Source: Firm-04 sp045591925
GTDB lineage: Bacteria; Bacillota; Clostridia; Oscillospirales; Ruminococcaceae
Direction of reading: 5' to 3'
DNA: 64,000 bases
Assembly (NCBI GenBank): GCA_045591925.1
Contig: JAZNTW010000066.1
Span: 1 to 64,000 of the forward strand
In this document: positions 1 to 7,963 of the stretch, in pieces
How positions within the stretch are numbered: the stretch's first letter is position 1
Layout: every line of letters starts with the position of its first letter
Notes under the pieces: generated by a model
The model's database searches: none
Told to the model about the DNA's origin: nothing
What the model saw: the letters and a program-made list of their open reading frames with translations, nothing else
Position numbers and translations under genes: made by a program

Positions 1-174
1 CGCACAGAGTTGGTGGTGCAGATACGCAGTCAGATTTTTCGTCAGATTGTATAGAAATGACGCCGCCGGGCTGACGCCCAGCAAGGAATTTCTGTGCAAA
101 ATAGCGGAAAATATGCAAGTACAAGTAGATGTGCCGCCAAGTCGTAAGGCGGACTTTGCGCGGTGTTGCCTTAA
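1..174 (-). repeat. TTAA-type miniature element, copy 1 (cut by window start)
   Basis: This is the reverse-complement copy of the element seen complete at 19782-19961. The window begins about 12 bases inside one terminal inverted repeat and the copy ends with GCGCGGTGTTGCCTTAA at 174. It has no coding capacity of its own; open frames that cross it are spurious. It sits at the 3' side of a decayed minus-strand gene. Confidence 0.85.
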
Positions 175-343
175 AAAAGGCGAGCTGTGCCCGAATCGAA
201 CTGCACTGATTCGGCAGCTTGTAAAACTGCTCAATCAGCAGATCGGCTTTTTCAAATTGACAGGCGCGGTAACAATCAGTGATGGTTTTCAGCTACTTCG
301 GAATTGCAACAACGCTGTTCAAATTGTTTCCCATTTTCGTCAT
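175..343 (-). pseudogene. decayed gene interrupted by miniature element
   Basis: Read on the minus strand from the ATG at 343, a frame begins MTKMGNNLNSVVAIPK, meets a TAG stop at 293-291, then continues in the same frame as FEKADLLIEQFYKLPNQ and on until it runs into the miniature element at 174. The second half reads like an amphipathic protein segment. I see it as a gene fragment with a nonsense mutation and a transposon-like insertion. The parent family is not recognised. Confidence 0.45.
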
Positions 344-437
344 TCTTTCAAATATATAATGTCGTGCGGATCGTTTGAATGTATTATATCATAAAAAGCG
401 GCTGCTTTCAAGATGTCTAATTATGACAGTGGAAAAA

Positions 438-458
438 AACACAGCCCTGTGTTATAAT
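438..458 (+). promoter_or_regulatory. possible promoter/operator for ECF sigma gene
   Basis: An inverted repeat AACACAG-cc-CTGTGTT at 438-453 runs directly into TATAAT at 453-458, about 105 bases before the sigma-factor ATG. There is no clear -35 box at the right distance, so this may be a regulated or ECF-type promoter. The assignment is tentative. Confidence 0.3.
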
Positions 459-563
459 AATATCATAGATGAAAAATTTTTCTTCGATTTTGTGACCTGC
501 GGGATCGTTTTGCTGTGTATTAGGGTGAAAGGTCTTTCAGTCGTTCGGAAAGGAGCTGAGAAC

Positions 564-1124
564 ATGGACGATCAGCAGATTGTAGAGTTATATTGGGCGC
601 GCGCCGAACATGCAATCACGGAAACTACGCAAAAATATGGGCGATATTGTCATTCCATTGCATTCAATATTCTTCACAATGACGAGGACAGCGAAGAATG
701 CGTCAATGATACCTATTTGAACGCATGGAACAGCATACCGCCGCATCGTCCGGCTGTTCTCAAAGCATTTCTCGGCAAGCTCACGCGCAATCTTGCATTG
801 AACCGGTATAAACAATGCACCGCAGAGAAGCGTGGAAACGGGCAGATACCGCTGATTCTGGACGAGCTGCATGAATGTCTGCCGGCAGCGGAAAATACAG
901 AGCGTATTCTTGATGATATGGTGCTGACAGATGTACTCAACCGGTTCCTTGCATCACTTCCCGTTGAGCAGCGCAGAATTTTCATGCGCCGGTATTGGTA
1001 TATGCGCTCGGTCAAAGAGATTGCTGCCGATTATGGTCTGAGCGAAAGCAAGGTGAAAATGTCACTGCTTCGCGCGCGCAACGAACTAAAACGCCGATTG
1101 GAGAAAGAGGGTATCACAATATGA
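564..1124 (+). CDS. RNA polymerase ECF-type sigma factor
   Basis: A 186-residue sigma-70 family protein of ECF size. Region 2 covers about residues 15-75, with the NDEDSEECVNDTYLNAW segment typical of region 2.2-2.4. Region 4 covers about 125-180, with an HTH around SVKEIAADYGLSESKVKMSL. The start is the ATG at 564 because AAGGAG lies at 549-554; a longer upstream frame has no ribosome binding site. The stop overlaps the next gene as ATGA, so the two genes are translationally coupled. It should direct RNA polymerase to a small regulon and be held inactive by the membrane protein downstream. Target promoters cannot be read from the window. Confidence 0.85.
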   Translation: MDDQQIVELYWARAEHAITETTQKYGRYCHSIAFNILHNDEDSEECVNDTYLNAWNSIPPHRPAVLKAFLGKLTRNLALNRYKQCTAEKRGNGQIPLILDELHECLPAAENTERILDDMVLTDVLNRFLASLPVEQRRIFMRRYWYMRSVKEIAADYGLSESKVKMSLLRARNELKRRLEKEGITI

Positions 1125-1846
1125 AAGCAGAAAAAATTTTAGATGTTCTCGGTAACGTAGACGAAAAATATATCGGAGAAGCCGATCCCGAAACGATTGT
1201 CAAACGCAAGCCTGCATGGACAAAGTGGGCGGCAATGGCAGCTTGTCTGTGTCTGCTGGCAGCCGGTGCTGCGGCTGTTTTCCGGCATTCTGCCAATCCA
1301 TCCGGAATTACGGCAGGCGGTGACCCATCCGCGACGATGGAGGGCGGCGATTATAGCACCGGAAGCTATAGCGTTGCAGTATATCCTGCCGATGAAAACC
1401 TTGAAGATGTCGCTTCGGCAGATGTTGTCAGCCTGACGGAAGATGAAGCGATGAAGCATCTGCTCGCAGCGTATCTTCCAACGCAGCATCCGGAGGGCTT
1501 CCATTACGGCAGAGGTGCTGTGTATCAGACCGAAATGAAAGACGGAACACAGTATCAAATGCTGCGGATTGAGTATATCAATGGCACAATTCCGGAGCAG
1601 CAATATTCTGATGACGGCGGCGCGATTGCACCCGAACAGGATACAACCGGCGCGCTCTATACAATATGTGTTTACAACTTTGAGCCGAATACGGATACCG
1701 GTATTACGCCGATTGAAGCCGTCACGGAAACAATGCTGGAAGAAAATTTTACGGTCTATATACGCGCCGGAGAATGCTATATCAGTGTATCGCTTGAAAC
1801 AGCGAATCCTGCAACGGTTCTGGAAGCGATCAAATATATAAAGTGA
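1121..1846 (+). CDS. single-pass membrane protein, probable anti-sigma partner
   Basis: A 241-residue protein that starts at the ATG overlapping the sigma stop codon (ATGA). Residues 1-30 are charged and cytosolic, followed by one hydrophobic segment (AAMAACLCLLAAGAAAVF) at about 33-50, then an extracytoplasmic domain rich in Thr, Glu and Tyr. This is the layout of the membrane-bound anti-sigma partners found next to ECF sigma genes in Clostridia. No zinc-binding anti-sigma motif (HxxxCxxC) is visible. The role is inferred from position and topology. It is followed by a strong hairpin terminator. Confidence 0.6.
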   Translation: MKAEKILDVLGNVDEKYIGEADPETIVKRKPAWTKWAAMAACLCLLAAGAAAVFRHSANPSGITAGGDPSATMEGGDYSTGSYSVAVYPADENLEDVASADVVSLTEDEAMKHLLAAYLPTQHPEGFHYGRGAVYQTEMKDGTQYQMLRIEYINGTIPEQQYSDDGGAIAPEQDTTGALYTICVYNFEPNTDTGITPIEAVTETMLEENFTVYIRAGECYISVSLETANPATVLEAIKYIK

Positions 1847-1871
1847 AAAGCGCACCGCTTATCGTATCAAA

Positions 1872-1910
1872 AAAGAGCGAACTGATGTTATCAAAATCAG
1901 TTCGCTCTTT
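1872..1910 (+). terminator. terminator hairpin after ECF/anti-sigma operon
   Basis: A perfect 15-bp stem: AAAGAGCGAACTGAT at 1872-1886 pairs with ATCAGTTCGCTCTTT at 1896-1910. A related hairpin lies at 13436-13474 beside the second copy of the island repeat. Confidence 0.8.
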
Positions 1911-2019
1911 ACTTATGAATAATGAAATTTTGTTGCCAAATCGTTGCCGGGGCTTCGCTAAAACACGACTTTTACGGCTCTACAGCCGGGAAAGTGGCTC
2001 TGCGAAATTATTCCCACTC
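1904..2019. repeat. island direct repeat, left copy (attL)
   Basis: About 116 bp repeated at 13468-13583 with only two mismatches visible (GTGGCTC versus GCGGCTT near the right end). Its right end, ATTATTCCCACTC, is the reverse complement of the last codons of guaA (E-W-E-stop), so this copy is a displaced fragment of the guaA 3' end. It contains GTTGCCAAATCGTTGCC at 1932-1948, two GTTGCC hexamers one helical turn apart, which suits an integrase arm site. Confidence 0.85.
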
Positions 2020-2092
2020 GCTCCCTGTCATTTAATCCTAAACAGATTTGCTTATGGGATTTTGGCCCGATTATTTATATTATTTTCATTAT

Positions 2093-2137
2093 TCAGATAA
2101 TAGAGACTATCTGATTTTTTGTTGCCAAAACGTTGCC
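2093..2137. other. island left-end hairpin and third integrase-type repeat
   Basis: A short hairpin TCAGATA-n8-TATCTGA followed by T6 is directly joined to GTTGCCAAAACGTTGCC at 2121-2137. That is a near-identical third copy of the paired GTTGCC motif found in both flanking repeats. It could be an arm-type integrase site plus a terminator. The rest of 2020-2279 shows no gene. Confidence 0.45.
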
Positions 2138-2279
2138 ACGGAACAGATAAAGTATTTCTTTGAAAACGCCATGCCTAAATACAATTTTGTAATCATCAGG
2201 AACAATACAATTGGTAATAAACACCCATTATCATGGATCAATTAACTGTTGTTAATTTGTATTATTTACTACCACATTA

Positions 2280-2963
2280 TTATCGTAGCTGGTATTGCTT
2301 TCCATCATAATATTGTTTCATTCCAACTAACAACCCTCTTAAAAAAAGCACCGTTTCATTCTTGATCTTTTCCAAATCATCAATGCTATAGTCTCTGCCA
2401 CATTCAGCAAATGAAAGAGTTCCGTGAGCAAGATCGTTTCTTCGATCTTTTACAGTTTCAAGTACGACCCCACCACGACTTGCGGCATCAGTTTGAAAAA
2501 CGATCCCATGTTCATTACACACATTTCTTATCTGCTGAGCATCAAGATTACCACTAATTGCAGTAGCTGTTCGATCCAACTCTATTACTTCACCAGTGAG
2601 AATTGAATTAACGATTTCCAACGCTTTACCTTTATACGAGTTAAAATGCGCTTGTTGATCATATACTTGCCGAAACTTATATGAAAACCAAATGTCCTTT
2701 ATCTCTTTACGAACACCAGAATATGTAAGACCTTCTTGTCTAAGTTTGTCGTAAATTTCAAGAATACCACCCATTACAGTAGATTCCACCAAGTTGTATA
2801 TCATCAGCAATGTATTGGCTTTTAAAATTTTTATAAATTCGGAATTAAAGTATGGAGTTTCTGCTGTATGATTTGCAGTACCACGATCCAACTCTTTTAC
2901 AGCCTCAAAGTAAAGATCAATTTCCCGAACTCGTTCGTCGAACATATCATAAATTGCCTGCAT
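2280..2963 (-). CDS. HEPN-domain RNase-like protein (MAE_28990/MAE_18760 type)
   Basis: A 227-residue, largely helical protein. The RRNDLAHG segment at about residue 173-180 carries the R-x4-H motif of HEPN ribonucleases, and the overall layout matches the MAE_28990/MAE_18760 HEPN-like family. Members of this group cluster with DUF262 proteins in defence islands and are thought to act as RNA-cutting effectors. Its ATG overlaps the DUF262 stop codon (TAATG), so the two are translationally coupled. It is the last gene of the minus-strand operon led by the methyltransferases. The family call is recognition from motif and context; RNase activity is inferred. Confidence 0.75.
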   Translation of the reverse strand: MQAIYDMFDERVREIDLYFEAVKELDRGTANHTAETPYFNSEFIKILKANTLLMIYNLVESTVMGGILEIYDKLRQEGLTYSGVRKEIKDIWFSYKFRQVYDQQAHFNSYKGKALEIVNSILTGEVIELDRTATAISGNLDAQQIRNVCNEHGIVFQTDAASRGGVVLETVKDRRNDLAHGTLSFAECGRDYSIDDLEKIKNETVLFLRGLLVGMKQYYDGKQYQLR

Positions 2964-4012
2964 TACTCCACGTCCTCAAGAAGTTTATCTTTAACATACA
3001 CTATGCGTCCATTAACTCTTGCTGGGGAATTGCTCGCATGAGTTGTTGTATGCCGTAAAAATTCATCAGACTCCAACCATTCCATGGATTTAGGAACAAG
3101 GTTAGGTTTTTCTCGTAAAGCCAGCGCAACGCCAACAGCAATTGCTTCGAACCGTACTCGTGGAGTAGATTTTGCCTTGGCAGATTTTGCAAAACCATAC
3201 GGGAAATACTCTTTTACAAAACGAAGCATTGCGTCAAATTCAGACTTCATCTTTGCTTGATCAAACGAATCCTTTGTATTTTCAATATATTCATCCAGAA
3301 AACTATCGACACGATGCGTAAAGTCTTGATAATGATCTAAAAATGCAAAGAAACGAATCACTAACTCAAGCTGTTCATATCGTTTTGCCATAGTCTCGCT
3401 AATTGGACACACCTCGCCAAAGAGTGGCTCTTTGGTACAGGCCATTAAGAAGTCCATAAATGGCCCTCTAAAACTGCCGCGACGTATCTCGCTTGCATTA
3501 GCCTCTCTGCCAGTTGTATTGATTCTATTGAATATTTCTTGACGGATTTCCAATGATGTATCATCGGACAGCACGATAATACGCATATTTGTTTTATCAA
3601 ACTTTTTCCTAAAATATGCCGGAATATCGTTATAAGAGAATCCGTTGAGCGATGTCAGCTTCTTTAAATCTGAAAGAATTAAATCACCGGACATAAATTC
3701 TTCCATTGCTTGAGTTCGCTGTGCACCATCAATTATTTCACAACGTCCATCTTCAGTATCTGAAAAAAACATAAGAGGAATTGGAAGTCCTAAGAGAATT
3801 GATTCAATAAATCGGTTTTTATCGGCAGCATTCCAAATATACTGTCTCTGGTATTCATCCGGGATATAAAACTCATTATCATGGTATTGCTGAATTAGAA
3901 AATCAATTGAATAGTCACGTGTATTATAATCAATTTCTTTGCGCAATGCACGAATTTGTTCTTCTGCTGTAATCTTTTGTTCTTCTGAAACAGGATCTTT
4001 TCTATTTGCCAT
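2963..4012 (-). CDS. DUF262 domain protein (ParB/GmrSD-like)
   Basis: A 349-residue protein with the DUF262 core in its N-terminal half: IPDEYQRQYIW at about residue 50, then FIESILLGLPIPLMFF, then IIDGAQRTQAM at about 95 (the DGQQR-type motif), and FNRINTTG at about 165. In GmrS-like proteins this fold binds and hydrolyses NTPs. It is coupled by TAATG overlaps both to the methyltransferase upstream and to the HEPN gene downstream. A DUF1524 HNH nuclease half, present in full GmrSD, is absent. The HEPN protein may therefore supply the nuclease and DUF262 the sensor; this is inference. Confidence 0.8.
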   Translation of the reverse strand: MANRKDPVSEEQKITAEEQIRALRKEIDYNTRDYSIDFLIQQYHDNEFYIPDEYQRQYIWNAADKNRFIESILLGLPIPLMFFSDTEDGRCEIIDGAQRTQAMEEFMSGDLILSDLKKLTSLNGFSYNDIPAYFRKKFDKTNMRIIVLSDDTSLEIRQEIFNRINTTGREANASEIRRGSFRGPFMDFLMACTKEPLFGEVCPISETMAKRYEQLELVIRFFAFLDHYQDFTHRVDSFLDEYIENTKDSFDQAKMKSEFDAMLRFVKEYFPYGFAKSAKAKSTPRVRFEAIAVGVALALREKPNLVPKSMEWLESDEFLRHTTTHASNSPARVNGRIVYVKDKLLEDVE

Positions 4013-5061
4013 TATTGCACCCCCAGATTGTGTAAATGTTCTAAAATACTTGTACCTATAGCACGCCCAAGTTCTACAGGAACAGCATTACCAATATGGA
4101 TCCCAATACTACGATTTGTTTCTTGATGATTAGGGTCAAGAAATTGATAATTTGCAGGAAAAGATTGCAGCAGAGCACCTTCACGCATTGATATTGCTCG
4201 ATTTTGCTCTGGATGACCAAATCTACCATTTCCATATCCATAATACTGGGTTGTGATTGTTGGAGACGGCTTATCCCATTCCATACGACCGTAAACTGCA
4301 CGATAACCTTTTCCTGTCTTTTTTTTATGACATGGCAATTTCAAATTATCATCCCAATCTTTCCAAGACCCACCAGGGACAGATTGACGGATACGCTGTC
4401 TATTCTTCTCTGACAAGCGACTGGCTCTATGGAGCGGGTCAATGGGATCAACAGCTCCATCTTCCAAAACAGGTAGATTTCCGATTGCATTTCGCACGGT
4501 TAAATAGTGTTCCTCGTCATAGAGTGGAGGAATCAATTTGATATCGCCTAACCTCGAAGCAAGCAAAACCAAACGTTTTCTGCACTGAGGAACACCATAA
4601 TCGGCACAATTAATAACTTGCCAAGTATAATGATAGTTCAATCCCTGCAATTGATTCAAAAAGTCTCTAAATACGTTTTCATGTGCTAATTGAGGAACAT
4701 TTTCCATCGAAATAATTTCAGGGAAAACTGCTTGTACCAAATCAGCGAAGTAGTACAATAACCGCCACTTATCATCTTTTTTTCCATTCTTGTTGTATCT
4801 ATGCGAGTATGTTGAAAACGGCTGACAAGGCGCGCAACCAACAAGGACCTTTGTGGTATTTGGCACAAAATAATTATTCAGTTCGTCTCCTGTAATCTGA
4901 GTAACATCTCTCAAAATAAAACGAGCATCATTATTTTGTTCATATGCATATTGGCATGAATTTTCAACATCAATTCCCGCAACCACAGGTATACCAGAAA
5001 GCTGTAAACCGTGAGTTAAGCCGCCTATGCCGCAAAACAAGTCTACTGCTGATATAGGCAT
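4012..5061 (-). CDS. DNA cytosine-C5 methyltransferase (first)
   Basis: A 349-residue m5C methyltransferase. Visible motifs are I (DLFCGIGGLTHGL, residues 7-19), IV with the catalytic cysteine (CAPCQPFSTYS, about 76-86), VI (ENV, about 120), VIII (QCRKRLVLLAS, about 160), IX and X (RAISMREGALLQSFP and HIGNAVPVELG). The target recognition region between VIII and IX is short, as in small type II enzymes. A strong AAGGAGG site precedes the ATG. It is coupled to the DUF262 gene downstream and lies 31 bases after the Vsr gene. The recognition sequence cannot be read from sequence. Confidence 0.92.
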   Translation of the reverse strand: MPISAVDLFCGIGGLTHGLQLSGIPVVAGIDVENSCQYAYEQNNDARFILRDVTQITGDELNNYFVPNTTKVLVGCAPCQPFSTYSHRYNKNGKKDDKWRLLYYFADLVQAVFPEIISMENVPQLAHENVFRDFLNQLQGLNYHYTWQVINCADYGVPQCRKRLVLLASRLGDIKLIPPLYDEEHYLTVRNAIGNLPVLEDGAVDPIDPLHRASRLSEKNRQRIRQSVPGGSWKDWDDNLKLPCHKKKTGKGYRAVYGRMEWDKPSPTITTQYYGYGNGRFGHPEQNRAISMREGALLQSFPANYQFLDPNHQETNRSIGIHIGNAVPVELGRAIGTSILEHLHNLGVQ

Positions 5062-5092
5062 ATTCCATTCCTCCTTGAATACAAGCGTTTTC

Positions 5093-5506
5093 TCACTGTT
5101 TAATAAAGGTTAATAACCTTTCAACCAAGGACGCTTCATTTTTCTTTTTTAGTTCGCATTCCCAAATTCGCAACACAGTCCAACCACGCTTTTCAAACAT
5201 TTCTGTTACTTCCTGGTCATGTTTTATGTTACGTTCACGTTTTCGTTTCCAATACTCCTGATTATCGGCGGGACGTGTATTCCGGCAATCATGTCCGTGC
5301 CAAAAGCATCCATCGACAAATATTGCAATCCGTTGTTCAACAAACACAAAGTCCGGATGACCTTTTACTGGGTAATTGCGTCTCCAGCCAGTAATGCCGT
5401 TTGTTTTGAAAATCTCTATCAACCGAAGTTCTGTGGATTTGTTTTTCTTGGACTTCACCTGACGCATAATGCTGGAGCGTTTTTCTGGGTCAAACACATC
5501 GGCCAT
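5093..5506 (-). CDS. vsr: very short patch repair endonuclease (Vsr)
   Basis: A 137-residue protein of normal Vsr length. The hallmark GHPDFVFVEQRIAIFVDGCF with WHGHDC follows at about residues 48-72, giving the catalytic Asp and the zinc-binding His/Cys set. An N-terminal RSSIMRQVKSK segment is also typical. Vsr nicks beside T:G mismatches produced when 5-methylcytosine deaminates, and so protects methylated sites. It sits between two cytosine methyltransferase genes, which fits that role. The start overlaps the end of the preceding 81-residue ORF region, with GGAG as the ribosome binding site. Confidence 0.92.
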   Translation of the reverse strand: MADVFDPEKRSSIMRQVKSKKNKSTELRLIEIFKTNGITGWRRNYPVKGHPDFVFVEQRIAIFVDGCFWHGHDCRNTRPADNQEYWKRKRERNIKHDQEVTEMFEKRGWTVLRIWECELKKKNEASLVERLLTFIKQ

Positions 5507-5512
5507 TTGAGT

Positions 5513-5758
5513 TTACTCCACAGGAACGTTTTTATATGTCAGGTATAATCTAACCGCCTTTTTAATTTGAGATTTAACTGACGTTGATAGAGCTTTGAAT
5601 TCCGGCGTTCTCTCAAGGTAGAAAAGATAAACCTCTTCTTCAGAAAGCTCCAAAATTGTATCGGCACGCTTCAGCCTTGAAATTGTATCGCTGATAACTG
5701 CACCGGAATATGAAGTATTCTCTTCAAGCCAAATCTTGAACTGTGCTATATCTATCAT
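5513..5758 (-). CDS. small protein of unknown function in R-M operon
   Basis: An 81-residue, mostly helical protein (ISDTISRLKRADTILELS, then SEEEVYLFYLERTPEF). It resembles the all-helical core-binding domains of recombinases in general character, but I do not recognise a family. Its ATG immediately follows the stop of the second methyltransferase, and the Vsr gene starts 7 bases after its end, so it is co-translated with both. Possible roles include a DNA-binding controller or a methyltransferase partner; neither can be shown here. Confidence 0.6.
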   Translation of the reverse strand: MIDIAQFKIWLEENTSYSGAVISDTISRLKRADTILELSEEEVYLFYLERTPEFKALSTSVKSQIKKAVRLYLTYKNVPVE

Positions 5759-6652
5759 TTATTGACCCTCCAGCGCAATTTTTACTGTCTCGGCAACAAA
5801 CGCTGCTAAGTTAACCGGAACGGCATTTCCAATCATTTGCTCAACGTCTGTTTTGCTTCCAATCCATTTGAAGTCTTTGGGGAAGGTTTGTATCCATGAA
5901 CGTTCTTCTGTTGTAAGCGCGTGTAAATCGTCAGTCACCGGGCAAGCGTCGTTTGGATGCCCCGGATATCCTTTGGGAACTGGGCGATTTACGCCTCTCA
6001 TTGTAGGCGCCGGCTCATCAATCGAAAACACTGCTCTCCTGTTGTAATTGCGCGGATGACGATAGTAAAATTCAAACCCAAGCGTATCCCCGAAATAATC
6101 GCGCAGCGTCATCGGTTCCTTCGACATACGCTGCTCAAATGCCTGAATTGCAAAGCCATCGGGCAGCCCCTGAACGCCAAAGCAAATAAAACGTTTGCGT
6201 TTTTGAGGTGTTCCACACAAGCTTGCGTCCAAAATAATTTCTGTTAATCCATAACCAGCGTCTTTGAAAATTTTTCGAGCGCTGGCATATGCTTTGCTTG
6301 TTCTAGCACGATCAACGTTTTCCATTACAAAGCACTTAGGGCGAATGGTTGCAACAATCTCAGCATAGCTGTCTGTCAAACTTGCTCTGCCAGCTTCAAT
6401 ACGCTTGCCAGCGTGAGAAAAATCCTGACAAGGAGGTCCTCCGATAATCATATCTGGAGCGTATTGAGTAATAACGGATACAGCACTATCGACATCGGAT
6501 AAATCAATCTGATGAACAGGATGAGAAAAATTAGCCGTATAGCACTTTACAGCTGCATCCCACCATTCAAAAGCAGCGGCAATATTAAATCCTTGGAGCT
6601 GAAAACCGAGCGAAAGACCGCCACAGCCAGCAAATAAATCTACGACTTTCAT
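5759..6652 (-). CDS. DNA cytosine-C5 methyltransferase (second)
   Basis: A 297-residue m5C methyltransferase. Motif I is VVDLFAGCGGLSLGF (residues 3-17), motif IV with the catalytic Cys is GGPPCQDFSHAG (about 71-82), motif VI is MENVDRA (about 112), motif VIII is CGTPQKRKRFI, and motif X is MIGNAVPVNLA near the C-terminus. It is the first gene of the minus-strand operon and is divergent from the HindVP-like endonuclease, which makes it the best candidate for the cognate modification enzyme. Its predicted -35 box overlaps a GRCGYC site. Confidence 0.9.
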   Translation of the reverse strand: MKVVDLFAGCGGLSLGFQLQGFNIAAAFEWWDAAVKCYTANFSHPVHQIDLSDVDSAVSVITQYAPDMIIGGPPCQDFSHAGKRIEAGRASLTDSYAEIVATIRPKCFVMENVDRARTSKAYASARKIFKDAGYGLTEIILDASLCGTPQKRKRFICFGVQGLPDGFAIQAFEQRMSKEPMTLRDYFGDTLGFEFYYRHPRNYNRRAVFSIDEPAPTMRGVNRPVPKGYPGHPNDACPVTDDLHALTTEERSWIQTFPKDFKWIGSKTDVEQMIGNAVPVNLAAFVAETVKIALEGQ

Positions 6653-6725
6653 TTCTACTCTTCCTTTTCCGCAAATAATGTGCTATAATATTATATTGGG
6701 GGGTATTAATAGCCACTCTATCATT

Positions 6726-6788
6726 ATTATACACTAAAACTCCATTGGCGTCAAGTGTTTGACGTCAATTTATTGAATTTTTTGTTAT
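6726..6788. promoter_or_regulatory. divergent R-M promoters with GRCGYC sites in both -35 boxes
   Basis: Minus strand: TTGACG (complement of 6749-6754), a 17-bp spacer and TATAAT (complement of 6726-6731) drive the methyltransferase operon. Plus strand: TTGACG at 6759-6764 with a weaker TTGTTA/TGTTAT at 6782-6788 would drive the endonuclease. GGCGTC at 6747-6752 overlaps the first -35 and GACGTC at 6761-6766 overlaps the second. Both fit GRCGYC, the HindV specificity. TTGACGTCAA is also a perfect palindrome, so a repressor site is the alternative reading. Confidence 0.65.
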
Positions 6789-6807
6789 TGATTGTGAGGG
6801 ATAGATC

Positions 6808-7863
6808 ATGCCGTCTGGTCTTTACGGGATTGAATACTCTAACAGAACTATAGACGATCACTGGGGAAAGAACTGTTTCAATTCCAGTTTTCCTGCCGCT
6901 ATGGCTAACTATATGTTGGATAATGACATTCCAGCCATATATATAAATCTTGCCGAAGTCCACGGAGAAATGAAAGTTGTAGCAACAGAAATACCTATTA
7001 GCAAGGTCTTCAATTGCGGTGACAAGCATCCAAATGAATTGTTCTTTGCCTTTGAAAGTGTTTTTGAACCATATCAAGAATATTCCTTTGATCAGATTGA
7101 TGGCATTGACCTGGTAATAAAAGATGTTGCTGGAAACTTTCTCTCCCCTTTGGAAGTAAAACTTACCGTCTTGCCTGATAACACTACATACAGAAAACCA
7201 GAAGACCAGTGGGGGTCTGAAATGGTAATTCGCTCTGCAACCACATCATACTGTGCATTAGGGATGTTCGATGCAATCAAACAACATGCAGCAGAAATCC
7301 GCAGTTTGTTTGAGGATGCCTGTTCTTCGATTCAAAGCTGGGACAATGACTTTGAAATGACGCACAAATTACCGAGCCTTTGTCAAAGCATAGATGCTTT
7401 CCAACATCGATTCTACCAACACCAAAAACCTCTCCTGATGCAGACCTTGTGGAAAACTCAGGGAAAATCTCCTTTGTTAGCCGATCATGCGTTTGATATA
7501 GTAGTTTGGAGCGACTATGCTTTTTCGAGGCTTTTTATTGATAGTTCATACGAAGTCACCAACACGATGAGCAGACCGATGAGAGCTACCGCAAGACTCG
7601 CAAAATGTCTATGGGAGTTAAGTAAGTCCGGAAAAATCAGAGTTGTAGATATCTACAGACAAATGGCGTTTGGGAATCAAACGGATAAAGAATTTTCAAT
7701 TCCTGGGGTAAAGTGGAAAACATATGTAACAACTCCGAGGACAGCACAGCTAATTCTGCCCAAAGAAGCCGTAAATGAAATAATCGAAGACGGCTATATC
7801 GAAAGGCTTAGTCCTGAAAGACGCTTTGATCAGACCCTGTATTTTACTGTTCGCAATCATTAA
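6808..7863 (+). CDS. HindVP-family type II restriction endonuclease
   Basis: A 351-residue protein. The N-terminus (SGLYGIEYSNR, then HWGKNCFNSSFP) matches the HindVP family, as do FFAFESVFEPYQ at about 93 and GIDLVIKDVAGNF with SPLEVKLTVLPDNTTYR at about 105-135. D107 and the E-V-K at about 123-125 form a plausible PD-(D/E)XK catalytic centre. HindV recognises GRCGYC. The gene is divergent from the second methyltransferase, and GAGGGA precedes the ATG. A perfect 14-bp hairpin terminator follows. The family call rests on remembered motifs; the cut site has not been tested. Confidence 0.78.
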   Translation: MPSGLYGIEYSNRTIDDHWGKNCFNSSFPAAMANYMLDNDIPAIYINLAEVHGEMKVVATEIPISKVFNCGDKHPNELFFAFESVFEPYQEYSFDQIDGIDLVIKDVAGNFLSPLEVKLTVLPDNTTYRKPEDQWGSEMVIRSATTSYCALGMFDAIKQHAAEIRSLFEDACSSIQSWDNDFEMTHKLPSLCQSIDAFQHRFYQHQKPLLMQTLWKTQGKSPLLADHAFDIVVWSDYAFSRLFIDSSYEVTNTMSRPMRATARLAKCLWELSKSGKIRVVDIYRQMAFGNQTDKEFSIPGVKWKTYVTTPRTAQLILPKEAVNEIIEDGYIERLSPERRFDQTLYFTVRNH

Positions 7864-7910
7864 CTTTGTATCCTTTACAGCATAATTCATATACTCGGAT
7901 AGTAGTGACT

Positions 7911-7943
7911 AAAGCGACCGTCAATGAAGTTGACGGTCGCTTT
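7911..7943 (+). terminator. bidirectional terminator
   Basis: Perfect 14-bp stem AAAGCGACCGTCAA / TTGACGGTCGCTTT with a 5-base loop, placed between the convergent HindVP-like and DUF6061 genes. Confidence 0.85.
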
Positions 7944-7963
7944 GTTATCCTTATTTCTCAGAT

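Noticed and set aside
186..210. tRNA-like T-arm pattern (GTGCCCGAATCGAACT)
   Set aside because: No acceptor stem, D-arm or anticodon arm can be completed around it, and on the minus strand it fits the decayed reading frame.
47..394. 115-residue open frame on the plus strand
   Set aside because: It runs through the miniature element and antisense to the decayed gene, with no ribosome binding site.
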